Part shown: positions 17,589 to 26,758 of the stretch, piece after piece | How positions within the stretch are numbered: the stretch's first letter is position 1 | How the letters are laid out: each line of letters opens with the position of its first letter | Assembly: GCF_900129985.1 (NCBI RefSeq) | Contig: NZ_FQXN01000001.1 | Coordinates: forward strand, 1 to 64,000 | Length of the DNA stretch: 64,000 nt | Direction of reading: 5' to 3' | Source: Thermosipho atlanticus DSM 15807 | GTDB taxonomy: Bacteria; Thermotogota; Thermotogae; Thermotogales; Fervidobacteriaceae | Notes under the pieces: model-generated | What the model was told of the DNA's origin: nothing | Database searches by the model: none | The model's input: only the letters and a program-made list of their open reading frames with translations | Position numbers and translations under genes: made by a program

Positions 17589-18988
17589 TTAGACAATTTT
17601 TCAATATTTCTTTCTGCTTCTTCCTTTATTTTTGAATTTGTCATTACATATGCCTTTAGTTTGGGTTCGGTTCCTGAGGGTCTTACATATATTTTTCCCT
17701 CGTCAAAAACGATTTTAAGAGTTTCGTTAGGTAAGATGCCATCTATTCCTTTTGAATAGTCGATTATTTTTTTTGCTGATTTGGGAAGTGTACCATTTTT
17801 GATCTTTTCATATAATTCTTTTGCAATCTTAATATCTTTGAATTTAAAGTTAAGGAGTTTTTCATAGTAATAGCCATACTTAGCATACAATTCTTCCAGT
17901 GTTTCAATTAAATCATTATTTTTGGCACTTACAGCTACAAGTGCAGAACCAATAACTCCATCTTTGTCTCTAGCATGGTTTCCAGTAAGGTAACCACAAC
18001 TTTCTTCAAAACCGAATAAGAAACTCAGTTTACTTTTTTCAATAAGGTCACCTATAAATTTAAAACCTGTTGGAGTTTCATAGACTTTTACGTTTTTTTC
18101 GGAACACATTGGCTTTACCATATCTGTAGTAACAATGGTTTTAATAACCATTGAATTATGTTGTGCTTTCTCTAAAAGAAGATTCGTTAATATAACTCCA
18201 ACTTGATTTCCAGTAAGCCTTGTATCCTTCCAAATAACTCCCACTCTATCACAATCGGGATCAGTTGCAATCCCAAGTGAAACTTTAAATTTTTTCATAT
18301 AAAGTTTTAACAATTCAAGAGCTTCATCGTCTTCAGGATTTGGAGATTTAACAGTTGGAAAGTTTCCATTAGGTTCCATTTGTTCTTCAACTTTAATAAC
18401 TTTTGCCCCAAGTTTTTCAAGTACTTTTATTACAGGTTTTGCACCTGTTCCATGAAGTGGAGTGTAGACAATTTCTAAACCTGTTAAATCAGTATTTACT
18501 GTTTCGCACACGATTTCAACAAATTTGTTTAAAATTTTATCATCTATCAATTTAAAGTTATCTGAAAGGTGTATAGGTAAGTTCCAAGCGTGTTCAACAT
18601 ATTTTGAAAGGATGTTTGTAACTTGGGGTATTGCTTGTACACCATTTGAAGTATACACTTTATACCCATTATATTCAGGAGGATTATGGCTGGCAGTTAT
18701 TACGATTCCAATATCTGCTTTTAAATATCTTACTGCGAACGAAAGTACAGGTGTTGGAACAGGTTCAGAAAATAATAAAACTTTATGCTGATCCGCTGCA
18801 AAAACTTTAGCTGTTAATTCTGCAAATTTTCTTGAATTGTTTCTTGTATCATAAGCTATTACAACACTTTTTAGGTTATTATCTTTCATGTAATTTGAAA
18901 CCCCTTTAGTTGCTACCATGATTGTTTTTTCATCAAATTCTCCCTCTTTCATGATTCCTCTTATTCCACCGGTTCCAAATAATATCAT
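17555..18988 (-). CDS. Phosphoglucomutase/phosphomannomutase
   Basis: A 477-residue alpha-D-phosphohexomutase. It shows the N-terminal FGTGGIRG, the phosphoserine loop TASHNPPEYNGYK near residue 100, the magnesium loop DPDCDRVG, the sugar loop FGFEESCGY and the phosphate-binding RPSGTEPK near the end. It converts hexose 1- and 6-phosphates. ATG start after GGAGGGA. Single-gene minus-strand unit with its own promoter, back-to-back with the polyamine cluster. Whether glucose or mannose phosphate is preferred cannot be read from these motifs. Confidence 0.95.
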   Translation of the reverse strand: MILFGTGGIRGIMKEGEFDEKTIMVATKGVSNYMKDNNLKSVVIAYDTRNNSRKFAELTAKVFAADQHKVLLFSEPVPTPVLSFAVRYLKADIGIVITASHNPPEYNGYKVYTSNGVQAIPQVTNILSKYVEHAWNLPIHLSDNFKLIDDKILNKFVEIVCETVNTDLTGLEIVYTPLHGTGAKPVIKVLEKLGAKVIKVEEQMEPNGNFPTVKSPNPEDDEALELLKLYMKKFKVSLGIATDPDCDRVGVIWKDTRLTGNQVGVILTNLLLEKAQHNSMVIKTIVTTDMVKPMCSEKNVKVYETPTGFKFIGDLIEKSKLSFLFGFEESCGYLTGNHARDKDGVIGSALVAVSAKNNDLIETLEELYAKYGYYYEKLLNFKFKDIKIAKELYEKIKNGTLPKSAKKIIDYSKGIDGILPNETLKIVFDEGKIYVRPSGTEPKLKAYVMTNSKIKEEAERNIEKLSNYFFSFIESMI

Positions 18989-19014
18989 GTAGTTCCCTCC
19001 TTCCTTTCAATAAT

Positions 19015-19042
19015 ATTATACTATGCATTAACTCTCGTTAAA
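19015..19042 (-). promoter_or_regulatory. Probable promoter of the phosphohexomutase gene
   Basis: On the minus strand TTTAAC (19042-19037) and TATAAT (19020-19015) are separated by 16 bp, and the start codon follows about 26 bp downstream. The -10 is perfect and the -35 is weak. Confidence 0.5.
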
Positions 19043-19079
19043 TGTAAGCTTGATGCGACGTTTACATAAAAGTTACATT
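19041..19079. promoter_or_regulatory. Repeated TGTAA/TTACA boxes, possible operator
   Basis: Between the divergent promoters AATGTAA (19041-19047) faces TTTACAT (19061-19067) and TTACATT (19073-19079), giving one inverted and one direct arrangement of the same 7-mer. They lie just upstream of the promoter for the cupin regulator, so that regulator could bind here. In such an AT-rich gap chance is also possible. Confidence 0.3.
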
Positions 19080-19087
19080 AAATTTAC

Positions 19088-19115
19088 TTGAAAGGTGTAA
19101 GAAAGGTTATATAAT
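19088..19115 (+). promoter_or_regulatory. Promoter of the polyamine cluster
   Basis: TTGAAA (19088-19093) and TATAAT (19110-19115) with a 16-bp spacer. The regulator's TTG start is at 19174, leaving a leader of about 50 nt. A second TATAAT at 19124-19129 lacks a good -35. Confidence 0.6.
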
Positions 19116-19173
19116 ATGTTGTGTATAATGGACAGATTTTGATTAGTATTATAGACATATACGAGGTGAAAAT

Positions 19174-19707
19174 TTGAAATTAGGTAGAAAAATAAGAAAT
19201 TTAAGGGTAGCAAGGGGTTATACTCAAGAAGAATTGGCTGATAGATGTGATTTATCGAGAAGTTTCATTTCCCAACTGGAAAATGATCAAGTTTCACCTT
19301 CAATAGATACACTTGAAAGAATTTTAAGAGTTTTAGGTTCAGACTTGAAAAGTTTTTTTGCTTCTGATGAAAAACGGGAAAAAATAGTATTTAAAGTTGA
19401 AGAGAGAGTACCAATGTATTTAGATGAACTTGGGATTAAAGGGTATATATTGATGGATAATATAGAAGATAAATCGATAGATCCAAAATTAATTGAGTTG
19501 GTACCAGGTGCCGAAACAGAAGAAGAAGAACCTCATGAAGGAGACGAATTTGGATATGTAATAAAGGGAAAATTGGAATTAATCCTTGATAATAAGGTAT
19601 ATAAAGTTGGTGAAGGCGATTGTTTTTATTATTGTGCTGATAGGAAACATAAAATAAGAAATCCTTATAAAAATAATGTGAAATTTTTGTGGATAAACAT
19701 TGAATAA
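19174..19707 (+). CDS. XRE-family regulator with cupin domain, likely controlling polyamine genes
   Basis: A 177-residue protein. Residues about 1-62 are a helix-turn-helix of the XRE type ([20 protein letters not shown]; cut). Residues about 105-175 are a cupin sensor ([16 protein letters not shown]). This pairing is that of PuuR-like regulators that bind small molecules, often polyamines. It is the first gene of a cluster with speD, speE and potD-A-B-C, which supports autogenous control in response to spermidine or putrescine. TTG start with GAGGTG 8 nt upstream. The ligand is inferred from context only. Confidence 0.87.
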   Translation: MKLGRKIRNLRVARGYTQEELADRCDLSRSFISQLENDQVSPSIDTLERILRVLGSDLKSFFASDEKREKIVFKVEERVPMYLDELGIKGYILMDNIEDKSIDPKLIELVPGAETEEEEPHEGDEFGYVIKGKLELILDNKVYKVGEGDCFYYCADRKHKIRNPYKNNVKFLWINIE

Positions 19708-19733
19708 AAAAATTAGAACGGGGAGGGATTAAA

Positions 19734-20126
19734 TTGAAAAGTTTAGGAAGACACATCATAGCTGAGTTTTATGACTGTGATAAAGAAATACTAGATGATG
19801 TAGAATTAATTGAAAAAACAATGAAAGATGCAGCATATGAAACTGGTGCAACTATTGTCAATTCCTCGTTTCATAGGTTCCTCCCCTATGGGGTTAGTGG
19901 AGTGGTAGTTATTTCAGAATCACATTTAACTATACATACATGGCCGGAGTACGGATATGCGGCGGTTGATTTATTTACATGTGGTGATGATGTTGATCCC
20001 TGGAAAGCATTTTCGTATTTGAAGAAGATATTGAAATCTCAAAGAGTTCACGTAGTCGAGCATTTAAGGGGAAAATATGATGAAATAGGAATACCAGAAG
20101 ATTCACCACATAAAATGGAGGTGTAA
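19734..20126 (+). CDS. speD: S-adenosylmethionine decarboxylase proenzyme
   Basis: A 130-residue class 1B pyruvoyl enzyme. Self-cleavage between Glu62 and Ser63 ([13 protein letters not shown]) would create the pyruvoyl group. His68 and Cys83 match the catalytic positions known from Thermotoga maritima SpeD. It makes decarboxylated SAM, the aminopropyl donor for spermidine. The start is TTG at 19734 with GGGGAGGGA upstream. It lies between the regulator and speE, only 3 nt before the latter. Confidence 0.97.
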   Translation: MKSLGRHIIAEFYDCDKEILDDVELIEKTMKDAAYETGATIVNSSFHRFLPYGVSGVVVISESHLTIHTWPEYGYAAVDLFTCGDDVDPWKAFSYLKKILKSQRVHVVEHLRGKYDEIGIPEDSPHKMEV

Positions 20127-20129
20127 GCG

Positions 20130-21002
20130 ATGGAGTATGGTTTTGTTCCAAACAGACATTTATGGTACTTTGAATATTACACACCTGGTAATTGTGGAAT
20201 ATTTATGAAAATGAACAGACATTTATACAGTGCACAAAGTAAATATCAGAGAATAGATATATTTGAAACAGACTTCTTTGGAAGAGTTTTTTCTCTTGAT
20301 GGGATAACTATGACCACTGAAAAGGATGACTTTTTTTATCACGAGATGCTTGTACATGTTCCTATGTTTATGCACCCAAATCCAAAAAAGGTTCTTGTAA
20401 TAGGTGGAGGCGATGGAGGAAGTGTTAGGGAAGTTTTGAAACATAAAAGTGTTGAGAAAGTAATCATGTGTGAAATAGATGAAATGGTTGTTGAGGCAGC
20501 AAAGAAATACCTCCCTGTCACAGCAAGTAAATTGGATGATCCCAGAGTAGAATTAGTGTTTGAGGATGGTTCAAAATTTGTTAGAAATTTTAAAAATGAA
20601 TTTGATGTGATTATAATTGATTCTACTGATCCTACAGCTGGAGAAGGTGGGCATTTATTTACAGAAGATTTTTATAAAGCATGTTACGATGCGTTAACTG
20701 AAAATGGAACATTTTCTGCAGAGTCAGAAGACTGGTTATATGATGGAGCTTGGATGAGATTAGCATATTCTAGAATTAAAAAAGTTTTTCCTGTTACCAA
20801 ACTATATTTAGGATTTATGCCTTCATATCCAAGTGGAATGTGGGCTTACACGTTTGGTTCAAAAGGTCTTGATCCTCTAAAAGACTTTGATTCCGAAAGA
20901 GTTAAGGGTTTTGAGGAAGAGCTAAAATATTATAATGAAGAGATTCACAGAGCAGCATTTGCTCTACCAACCTTTTTGAAAAAAGAATTGGAGAAGCTAT
21001 GA
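20130..21002 (+). CDS. speE: Spermidine (polyamine aminopropyl-) synthase
   Basis: A 290-residue aminopropyltransferase with an N-terminal beta domain and a Rossmann methyltransferase-like domain. It shows VIGGGDGGSVREVLKH near residues 90-105 (decarboxylated-SAM binding) and the catalytic loop DSTDPTAGEGGHLF near 167-180. It transfers an aminopropyl group to putrescine or a related amine. ATG start, AGGTG upstream. A strong intrinsic terminator follows 25 nt after the stop, separating it from the transporter genes. Confidence 0.96.
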   Translation: MEYGFVPNRHLWYFEYYTPGNCGIFMKMNRHLYSAQSKYQRIDIFETDFFGRVFSLDGITMTTEKDDFFYHEMLVHVPMFMHPNPKKVLVIGGGDGGSVREVLKHKSVEKVIMCEIDEMVVEAAKKYLPVTASKLDDPRVELVFEDGSKFVRNFKNEFDVIIIDSTDPTAGEGGHLFTEDFYKACYDALTENGTFSAESEDWLYDGAWMRLAYSRIKKVFPVTKLYLGFMPSYPSGMWAYTFGSKGLDPLKDFDSERVKGFEEELKYYNEEIHRAAFALPTFLKKELEKL

Positions 21003-21027
21003 AGTTGAGTGAAAAGTTTTTGTATAT

Positions 21028-21053
21028 GGATGGACAAGTGTCCATCCTTTTTT
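21028..21053 (+). terminator. Intrinsic terminator after speE
   Basis: GGATGGACA (21028-21036) pairs perfectly with TGTCCATCC (21039-21047), followed by six Ts. It should end or attenuate transcription between speE and potD; potD has no obvious separate promoter in the 28 nt that remain, so partial readthrough is likely. Confidence 0.88.
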
Positions 21054-21081
21054 ATACTGTGTAAAAAAAGGAGGGATGTAT

Positions 21082-22104
21082 ATGAAAAAGTTTTGGATAT
21101 CTTTAGTATTAGTCGTAATTGTGATTGTTGTAGTGATTGTAAGTATTCCAAAGGAACAAGTATTATACATCTACAACTGGGAAGAATATATTCCAGATGA
21201 AGTGATTAAAGCATTTGAAGAGGAATATAATTGTAAAGTTGTATATGATTCTTTTGCATCTAATGAAGAGATGTATGCGAAAATCAAAGCAGGTGGCAGT
21301 GGATATGATATAGTGTTTCCCTCAGGTGATCACGTGTCAATAATGAAGAAGGAGGGAATGCTTTTAAAGCTTGATCTGTCTAAAATTCCTAATTTCAAGT
21401 ATTTGGACGAAACAGTTTTGAGTAAAACAACGTATGATCCGAATCATGAATATAGTGTTCCGTACATGTTGGGGTCAACAGGTATAACTGTTAATAAAAA
21501 ATATGTACAAGATTACAAACGTTCGTGGTCTATTTTTGAAGACGAGAGACTGAAAGGGCATATGACTTTACTTGACGATATGAGAGAGGTATTAGGTGCT
21601 GCTTTGAAATATTTGGGATACTCTGTTAATTCAACTAATCCTAAAGAGATTGAAGAAGCGAAACAACTAGTCTTAAAGTGGAAAAAGAATATAGTTAAAT
21701 TTGATGCTTCTTCTTATGCAAATGGAATTGTTAATGGGGAATATTGGGTAGTTCATGGATATGCTGAAGACATTTTTCAAAGAATTCCTGAAGGTGAGGA
21801 AAAATACTATGACTTTTTTATTCCTGAAGAGGGCGGAACCTTATGGATTGACAATATGGTGATTTTGAAAAACGCTAAACACGTTGATTTAGCTTATAAA
21901 TTTATTAATTTCATTCTTGAGCCTCATAACGCAGCGAAAATTGCAGATTTTCTTGGTTTACCGTCTCCAAATGTTGAGGCAAGAAAATATATTAAAGAAG
22001 AACCGATATATACAATCGAAGAATTAAAAAATTGTGAGTTTATTGAAGATATAGGGGAATATATTGAATTGTATAACAAAGCATGGCAAGAAATAATTAT
22101 GTGA
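21082..22104 (+). CDS. potD: Spermidine/putrescine ABC transporter, substrate-binding protein
   Basis: A 340-residue periplasmic-type binding protein. An uncleaved or signal helix spans about residues 3-22 (FWISLVLVVIVIVVVIVS). The mature domain begins LYIYNWEEYIPDEVI, the PotD signature, and contains YDIVFPSGDHV and YMLGSTGITVN. There is no lipobox cysteine. ATG 21082 is chosen over ATG 21076, because GGAGGG ends at 21075 and needs the 6-nt gap. It captures polyamine for the potABC permease encoded directly downstream. Confidence 0.94.
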   Translation: MKKFWISLVLVVIVIVVVIVSIPKEQVLYIYNWEEYIPDEVIKAFEEEYNCKVVYDSFASNEEMYAKIKAGGSGYDIVFPSGDHVSIMKKEGMLLKLDLSKIPNFKYLDETVLSKTTYDPNHEYSVPYMLGSTGITVNKKYVQDYKRSWSIFEDERLKGHMTLLDDMREVLGAALKYLGYSVNSTNPKEIEEAKQLVLKWKKNIVKFDASSYANGIVNGEYWVVHGYAEDIFQRIPEGEEKYYDFFIPEEGGTLWIDNMVILKNAKHVDLAYKFINFILEPHNAAKIADFLGLPSPNVEARKYIKEEPIYTIEELKNCEFIEDIGEYIELYNKAWQEIIM

Positions 22105-22114
22105 GGAGTTTAAG

Positions 22115-23212
22115 ATGATAGGAAGTAAGGTGACTGTAAAAAAAGTAAGTAAATTTTTTGGAAGTTTTCAAGCATTAAAAGATGTTAATTTAGAAATCCA
22201 AAAGGGAGAATTTTTCTCCCTTTTGGGGCCTTCTGGTTGTGGCAAAACAACTTTACTTAGAATAATTGCAGGACTTGAAAAACCAGATACTGGTGATGTA
22301 TTTTTTGATGAGGTATCAGTTATTAATATTCCACCGCACAAGAGAAAAGTAAATACTATTTTTCAAAATTACGCATTATTTCCACATTTAAGTGTTTTCG
22401 AAAATGTTGCATTTTCTTTGAGATTGAAAAAAGTCTCAGAATCAGAAATTAAAGAGAGAGTTGAAAAGCTATTGAATCTGGTTAGGCTTGAAGAACATGC
22501 AAGTAAAAAGCCATCTCAACTATCCGGAGGACAAATGCAAAGAGTGGCAATAGCTAGAGCTCTTGCAAATGAGCCGAATGTTTTACTTTTAGATGAACCA
22601 GTTAGTGCATTAGATGCCAAACTGAGGCAAGAGTTACTTGTTGAACTTGATAATTTGCACGATAAAGTAGGGATAACTTTTATATATGTTACTCATGATC
22701 AAGCAGAAGCAATTAGTGTTTCTGATCATGTTGCTGTAATGAATAAAGGAGAGATTGTTCAAATTGGTACTCCGTACGAAATATATGAAAGTCCATCAAA
22801 TCAATTTGTAGCGTCGTTTATAGGAGAAACAAATTTAATGAAAGCAAAGGTTATTGATGTGCAAGAAGAATTTGTAAGGGTAGAAGCTCAAGGAATTGGA
22901 GAATTTGAGTGTTATAAAGATAAAAAGGTAGAAAAAGGTGACAAATTATTAATAACCTTGCGTCCAGAAAAAATTAGAATTTCGAGTAAACCTCTAAAGG
23001 GAGCTAATAGTTTTCATGGAATAGTTGAGGAAGAAATATATATGGGATACCAAACAAAATATTTTGTTAAATTAGATGAAGGTTACATTATGAAGATATA
23101 TAAACAGCACGTAAAGTATCTTTTGGATGAATCGATAATCCATTGGAATGACGAAGTATACATAACCTGGGATCCAAATGACAGTTTTATTGTTGAGGTG
23201 AGCAAAAATTGA
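22115..23212 (+). CDS. potA: Spermidine/putrescine ABC transporter ATP-binding protein
   Basis: A 365-residue ABC ATPase: Walker A GPSGCGKTT near 39-47, Q-loop FQNYALFPH, signature LSGGQMQRVAIARAL, Walker B VLLLDEPVSALD, switch histidine THDQAEA. A C-terminal TOBE domain (about 280-360) is present, as in PotA. It energises polyamine import. Its stop overlaps potB's TTG start by 4 nt. Confidence 0.96.
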   Translation: MIGSKVTVKKVSKFFGSFQALKDVNLEIQKGEFFSLLGPSGCGKTTLLRIIAGLEKPDTGDVFFDEVSVINIPPHKRKVNTIFQNYALFPHLSVFENVAFSLRLKKVSESEIKERVEKLLNLVRLEEHASKKPSQLSGGQMQRVAIARALANEPNVLLLDEPVSALDAKLRQELLVELDNLHDKVGITFIYVTHDQAEAISVSDHVAVMNKGEIVQIGTPYEIYESPSNQFVASFIGETNLMKAKVIDVQEEFVRVEAQGIGEFECYKDKKVEKGDKLLITLRPEKIRISSKPLKGANSFHGIVEEEIYMGYQTKYFVKLDEGYIMKIYKQHVKYLLDESIIHWNDEVYITWDPNDSFIVEVSKN

Positions 23213-24024
23213 AGCTTGTATCTGGATATGCATTTTGGTTGATAATCTTTTTTATAATACCTTTGTTAATAATTTTAAGTTATAGTTTTTTAGAAAAGAC
23301 ACCTTATGGAGGTGTTTATTTTAGATTTTCTTTAGAAGGTTATAAATCGTTTTTTACTGTTAGTTATTTAAAAATTCTTTGGCGTACAATTTGGATTTCT
23401 TTAATCTCTACAATTGTTACTATTTTATTGGCGCTTCCAACGGCTTATTATATTTCAAAAAGTAAGTTTAAAAATTTATTACTGCTTCTTGTGGTGATCC
23501 CATTTTGGACTAATTCTTTGATAAGAATTTATGCCTGGATCTTTGTATTAGGAAACAATGGACTTGTAAATCAATTACTAAGGGCAATAGGGCTTGTAGA
23601 TGGATATATACAATTTTTATATAACCCATTTGCAGTAATTTTAGTTATAGTATATGCCTATTTACCTTATGCAATAATACCGCTATATGCTTCTATTGAA
23701 AGACTAGATAACTCTATTCTTGAAGCTGCGTTAGACTTGGGGTGTAATAAAAGAAAAGCTTTCTTTAAGGTGTTAATTCCAAATATAAAGTCTGGTTTAA
23801 TTACTTCAATAATTTTTGTGTTTATTCCTGCAATGGGCTCATATGCTATTCCTGATTTAGTTGGAGGAATAAATTCTAAAATGATTGGAAATGAGATAGC
23901 TAGGCAACTTACAACCGCCAAAAACTGGCCAGCTGCGGCTGCAATTTCTTCAGTACTTACGTTTATAACTTTAATTGGGGTTATAGTATTTGTAAGAAAA
24001 AGTCAGAAGGAAGTGTTACAGTGA
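23209..24024 (+). CDS. potB: Spermidine/putrescine ABC transporter permease PotB
   Basis: A 271-residue membrane permease with six predicted helices and the EAA loop LEAALDLGCNKRKAFFKVLIP (about residues 168-188; read here in part) that docks on the ATPase. It starts at TTG 23209, inside the potA stop (TTGA), and its own end overlaps potC's GTG by 4 nt. It belongs to the PotB/PotH family. Confidence 0.94.
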   Translation: MKLVSGYAFWLIIFFIIPLLIILSYSFLEKTPYGGVYFRFSLEGYKSFFTVSYLKILWRTIWISLISTIVTILLALPTAYYISKSKFKNLLLLLVVIPFWTNSLIRIYAWIFVLGNNGLVNQLLRAIGLVDGYIQFLYNPFAVILVIVYAYLPYAIIPLYASIERLDNSILEAALDLGCNKRKAFFKVLIPNIKSGLITSIIFVFIPAMGSYAIPDLVGGINSKMIGNEIARQLTTAKNWPAAAAISSVLTFITLIGVIVFVRKSQKEVLQ

Positions 24025-24791
24025 ATTCTGGTAAATTTGTGCAAACTATATCATTTTTAGTATTCATATTTTTCTATATTCCTATAGCTATAGTTATCTT
24101 TTTTTCATTTAATGCTTCCAAATCTCCTGTTTGGACAGGATTTAGTCTCATGTGGTATAAAGAATTATTCTTTGATTCATATACTATATGGAAAGCTTTT
24201 TGGAATTCAATGATCGTTGCAATTTCTTCAAGTTTTATAGCGACAGTTTTAGGAACTTTGGGAGCTATAGGGCTTTATTGGGGAAAATTTAAGGGAAAAG
24301 AGACAATCTGGATTATTTCTTATTTGCCATTAATTATCCCAGATATAATTATTGGTGTTTCTCTTTTAATATTTTTTGTTTTTATCAAACTTAGACTTAG
24401 CTTGTTAACCATCTTTATTGCTCATGTTACCTTTTCTATTCCATATGTTTTGATGATAGTATATTCGAGACTTCAAGATTTCGAATACAGTATTGTTGAA
24501 GCAGCATATGATTTAGGAGCAACCGAAAATGTTGCACTTTTTAAAGTTATTATTCCAATATCTTTTCCTGGGATCTTGGCGGCATTTTTTATGTCTCTGA
24601 CGCTTTCTATTGATGATTTTGTCATAACATTTTTTGTTGCAGGGCCTGGTTCGACAACACTTCCATTGAAAATTTATTCAATGATAAGATTTGGAATTTC
24701 TCCCTCAATAAATGCAATTTCTACTCTTATGTTGATTGGAACAATTACTTTAAGTGTCATTCTAAAAAAATATTTAAAGTACATTTTTTAA
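24021..24791 (+). CDS. potC: Spermidine/putrescine ABC transporter permease PotC
   Basis: A 256-residue permease with six helices and the EAA motif VEAAYDLGATENVALFKVI. It pairs with PotB. An N-terminal YIPIAIVIFFSFNASKSPVWTG-type segment (partly quoted) and IDDFVITFF are typical of PotC/PotI. GTG start. The gene ends the cluster and overlaps the convergent rsmD gene by 18 nt, with no terminator between them. Confidence 0.94.
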   Translation: MNSGKFVQTISFLVFIFFYIPIAIVIFFSFNASKSPVWTGFSLMWYKELFFDSYTIWKAFWNSMIVAISSSFIATVLGTLGAIGLYWGKFKGKETIWIISYLPLIIPDIIIGVSLLIFFVFIKLRLSLLTIFIAHVTFSIPYVLMIVYSRLQDFEYSIVEAAYDLGATENVALFKVIIPISFPGILAAFFMSLTLSIDDFVITFFVAGPGSTTLPLKIYSMIRFGISPSINAISTLMLIGTITLSVILKKYLKYIF

Positions 24792-25313
24792 CCTAAAAAA
24801 ATCCAAGTGAATATCTCCAAATCTTTTAGTAACTAATAATTCAAGGCTATCGGGAATGCTCAATTTTTCTTTTTTTGAATGTTCAACTATTATAATTCCA
24901 TCTTTTGTTACAATGTTGGAGATGTTTACTAAGAGGTTATTTACAATTCCCAGTTCAAATGGAGGATCTGTAAAGACGATTTCATACCTATTTTTTGAAG
25001 TTCTTAGGAAAATTCTTGCGTCTTTTTTGAAAATCTTTATTCTTTTTTCAACTCCTAGGATTCTTGAATTAGCAGCAATGGTTTTAACCGCTTTGCTTGA
25101 TATTTCAACAAAGTGAACGTACTTTGCACCGTTACTTAAAAACTCAAAACCAACTATACCACTTCCTGCACATAAATCGAGTACAGTTTTATTATTTAAG
25201 TTAAGTATATTTACTAAAGCCATTCTTACTTTACCGGGGGTATACCTTGTTCTTTTATCAGGAACCATTTCTAGTCTTTTCCTTTTAAAACTACCTGTTT
25301 CTATAACTAGCAT
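24774..25313 (-). CDS. rsmD: 16S rRNA m2G966 methyltransferase RsmD
   Basis: A 179-residue SAM-dependent methyltransferase. It shows RYTPGKVRMALVNIL (the RsmD N-terminal motif), the SAM loop LDLCAGSGIVGFE and the catalytic FTDPPFEL, which flips and methylates guanine N2. ATG 25313 is preferred to TTG 25325, because GAGGTGG lies between them. It is the last gene of a minus-strand run and directly follows the remains of a carboxypeptidase gene. Confidence 0.93.
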   Translation of the reverse strand: MLVIETGSFKRKRLEMVPDKRTRYTPGKVRMALVNILNLNNKTVLDLCAGSGIVGFEFLSNGAKYVHFVEISSKAVKTIAANSRILGVEKRIKIFKKDARIFLRTSKNRYEIVFTDPPFELGIVNNLLVNISNIVTKDGIIIVEHSKKEKLSIPDSLELLVTKRFGDIHLDFFRLKNVL

Positions 25314-25330
25314 GTTCCACCTCAAAATAG

Positions 25331-25887
25331 GGTTATATAGTCCGTAAACTTTTTCAAATTTTGTTTTTACGTAGTTTATAAAATAGTTTGGATTTAATGT
25401 TTCATCTTTTAATAAATCTTGTGGGCCATAAATTGATTATTCTCAATTTTGTAGGTAAAATCTTTTATTTCTTTTAACATTGCATAATAAATTTGTGCGG
25501 CATATAAATTACCAAGCATATAAGAAAGAAAAAATCCCAAAGAACTATGAGTCCAAAGGATATCCTGTAGTACTTCTCACTGTAGGTTTTGGGTGTAATC
25601 CTAAAATATTTTTTCGTTTTTTCATTCCAAATTTGGGGAAGTTCTAAGACCTTAATCATATCGTTTATTAAACCCTACTATAATATATAAGTTGTAAGTT
25701 ACTTTATCAGCTTTTGTGCATGTTAGCGTCTTTTTAACTATGTTTATATTTTTCCAAAGTTCTTTATTATTTCTACAGTATTTTTTGGGCATGCAAGTTC
25801 TTGATCCCAACAAAGTAAAGCAATAGTGCTTTCAAACTTTGAAATTTTTCTCAAGTGGTTTTTAAGTTTTTTTAGATTTATGTCCAT
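25331..25887 (-). pseudogene. Decayed M32 (Taq-type) carboxypeptidase
   Basis: Reading the minus strand in all frames gives successive pieces of one M32 carboxypeptidase. The N-terminus is at 25887-25744 (LLCWDQELACPKN). Then come TKADKVTYNLYIIVGF (about 25750-25652), LPQIWNEKTKKYFRITPKTYSEK (about 25650-25570; read in part), DILWTHSSLGFFLSYMLGN (from about 25565) and the C-terminus LNPNYFINYVKTKFEKVYGL. The pieces lie in different frames, with at least three shifts. About 300 residues between the first and second pieces, including the HEXXH zinc site, are deleted. M32 enzymes are about 500 residues. The 61-codon frame at 25474-25659 is only one of these fragments. Confidence 0.85.
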
Positions 25888-25902
25888 AAACGTTTTAACC
25901 CT

Positions 25903-26745
25903 TTAAGTTAGTTCCTTTTCCATTTCGGATTGAATCAGAAAAGGTTTAAATCCTAAGTTTTTTAAAGATTTAAATAATTCATCGTCTTCTGGAACAGCTG
26001 AAATTAGAATATTTTTACATTTTGTTGTATTAGTTAAATATTGTACAGAAGCTTTTGTAATTTTATTCCAATCATCTTTTGTTCCAATATCTATAATGTA
26101 AACATTTTCATTGTCTGATTTTCCCCAGACAAGATATCCTTCACTTTCATCGGTAATTATTTTTTCAAAGTTATACCTTCCATCCGACAAAAGAAGGGAA
26201 ATAGGTTCTCTTTGCCAATTTAGTTTTCTACCAGAAAAATAAATTTCTAATGCTTGTGTGTACACCGTTCTAGATTCAACTGAAATATGTTTGTATTTGA
26301 CTGAAAAACTTTTTGGATTTTCTAGGTTCATGGAATGTAATAATCTTTTTTCTCTAAAGCCATGTTTCTCATAAAACTTAAAAGCCCTTAAGTCATCTTT
26401 AACAACTTCAAGTTGAATTTTTTTAATTCCTCGCCATTTTAAATAATTTATCGAATGTTCTAAAATATAACTTGCAGCACCTGTTCCTCTCTCTTCTCTA
26501 ATAACCCCCATAGCATCTATACGAGCTCTTTCTTTTCTAATGCTTATTACTATAAAGCCAAAAGGTTTGTTATCTTTAAGAAAAATAAAACTATCAGATA
26601 GCGAAATCGAATTTTCTCTAGCATCTAATTGGAAACTTACAACATTCCACTTAATTGGTACAGTGTAGTCTTCAAATACCTTATTGAGAAGATTTATGAA
26701 TTCTATTTGTGAGTATTCATCTAAAGTTAAAATTTTCATAACCAT
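25903..26745 (-). CDS. GNAT-family N-acetyltransferase
   Basis: A 280-residue protein. The N-terminal half (about 1-150) is a GNAT domain with the acetyl-CoA loop region IREERGTGAASYILEH (the usual RxxGxG/A) and FYEKHGF. The C-terminal 130 residues look like a second, weaker GNAT-like or dimerisation domain. The substrate is unknown. ATG 26745 follows AGGGGTG by five bases. It lies 13 nt after the L7Ae-type gene in a minus-strand operon. Confidence 0.82.
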   Translation of the reverse strand: MVMKILTLDEYSQIEFINLLNKVFEDYTVPIKWNVVSFQLDARENSISLSDSFIFLKDNKPFGFIVISIRKERARIDAMGVIREERGTGAASYILEHSINYLKWRGIKKIQLEVVKDDLRAFKFYEKHGFREKRLLHSMNLENPKSFSVKYKHISVESRTVYTQALEIYFSGRKLNWQREPISLLLSDGRYNFEKIITDESEGYLVWGKSDNENVYIIDIGTKDDWNKITKASVQYLTNTTKCKNILISAVPEDDELFKSLKNLGFKPFLIQSEMEKELT

Positions 26746-26758
26746 TATATCACCCCTT

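Noticed and set aside
21009-21200. A 63-codon frame after speE
   Set aside because: It spans the intrinsic terminator and the potD start in another frame; the cysteine-rich reading is an artefact of the potD signal region.
25474-25659. A 61-codon minus-strand hypothetical gene
   Set aside because: It is one in-frame fragment of the decayed M32 carboxypeptidase, and its second half is out of frame with the family sequence.
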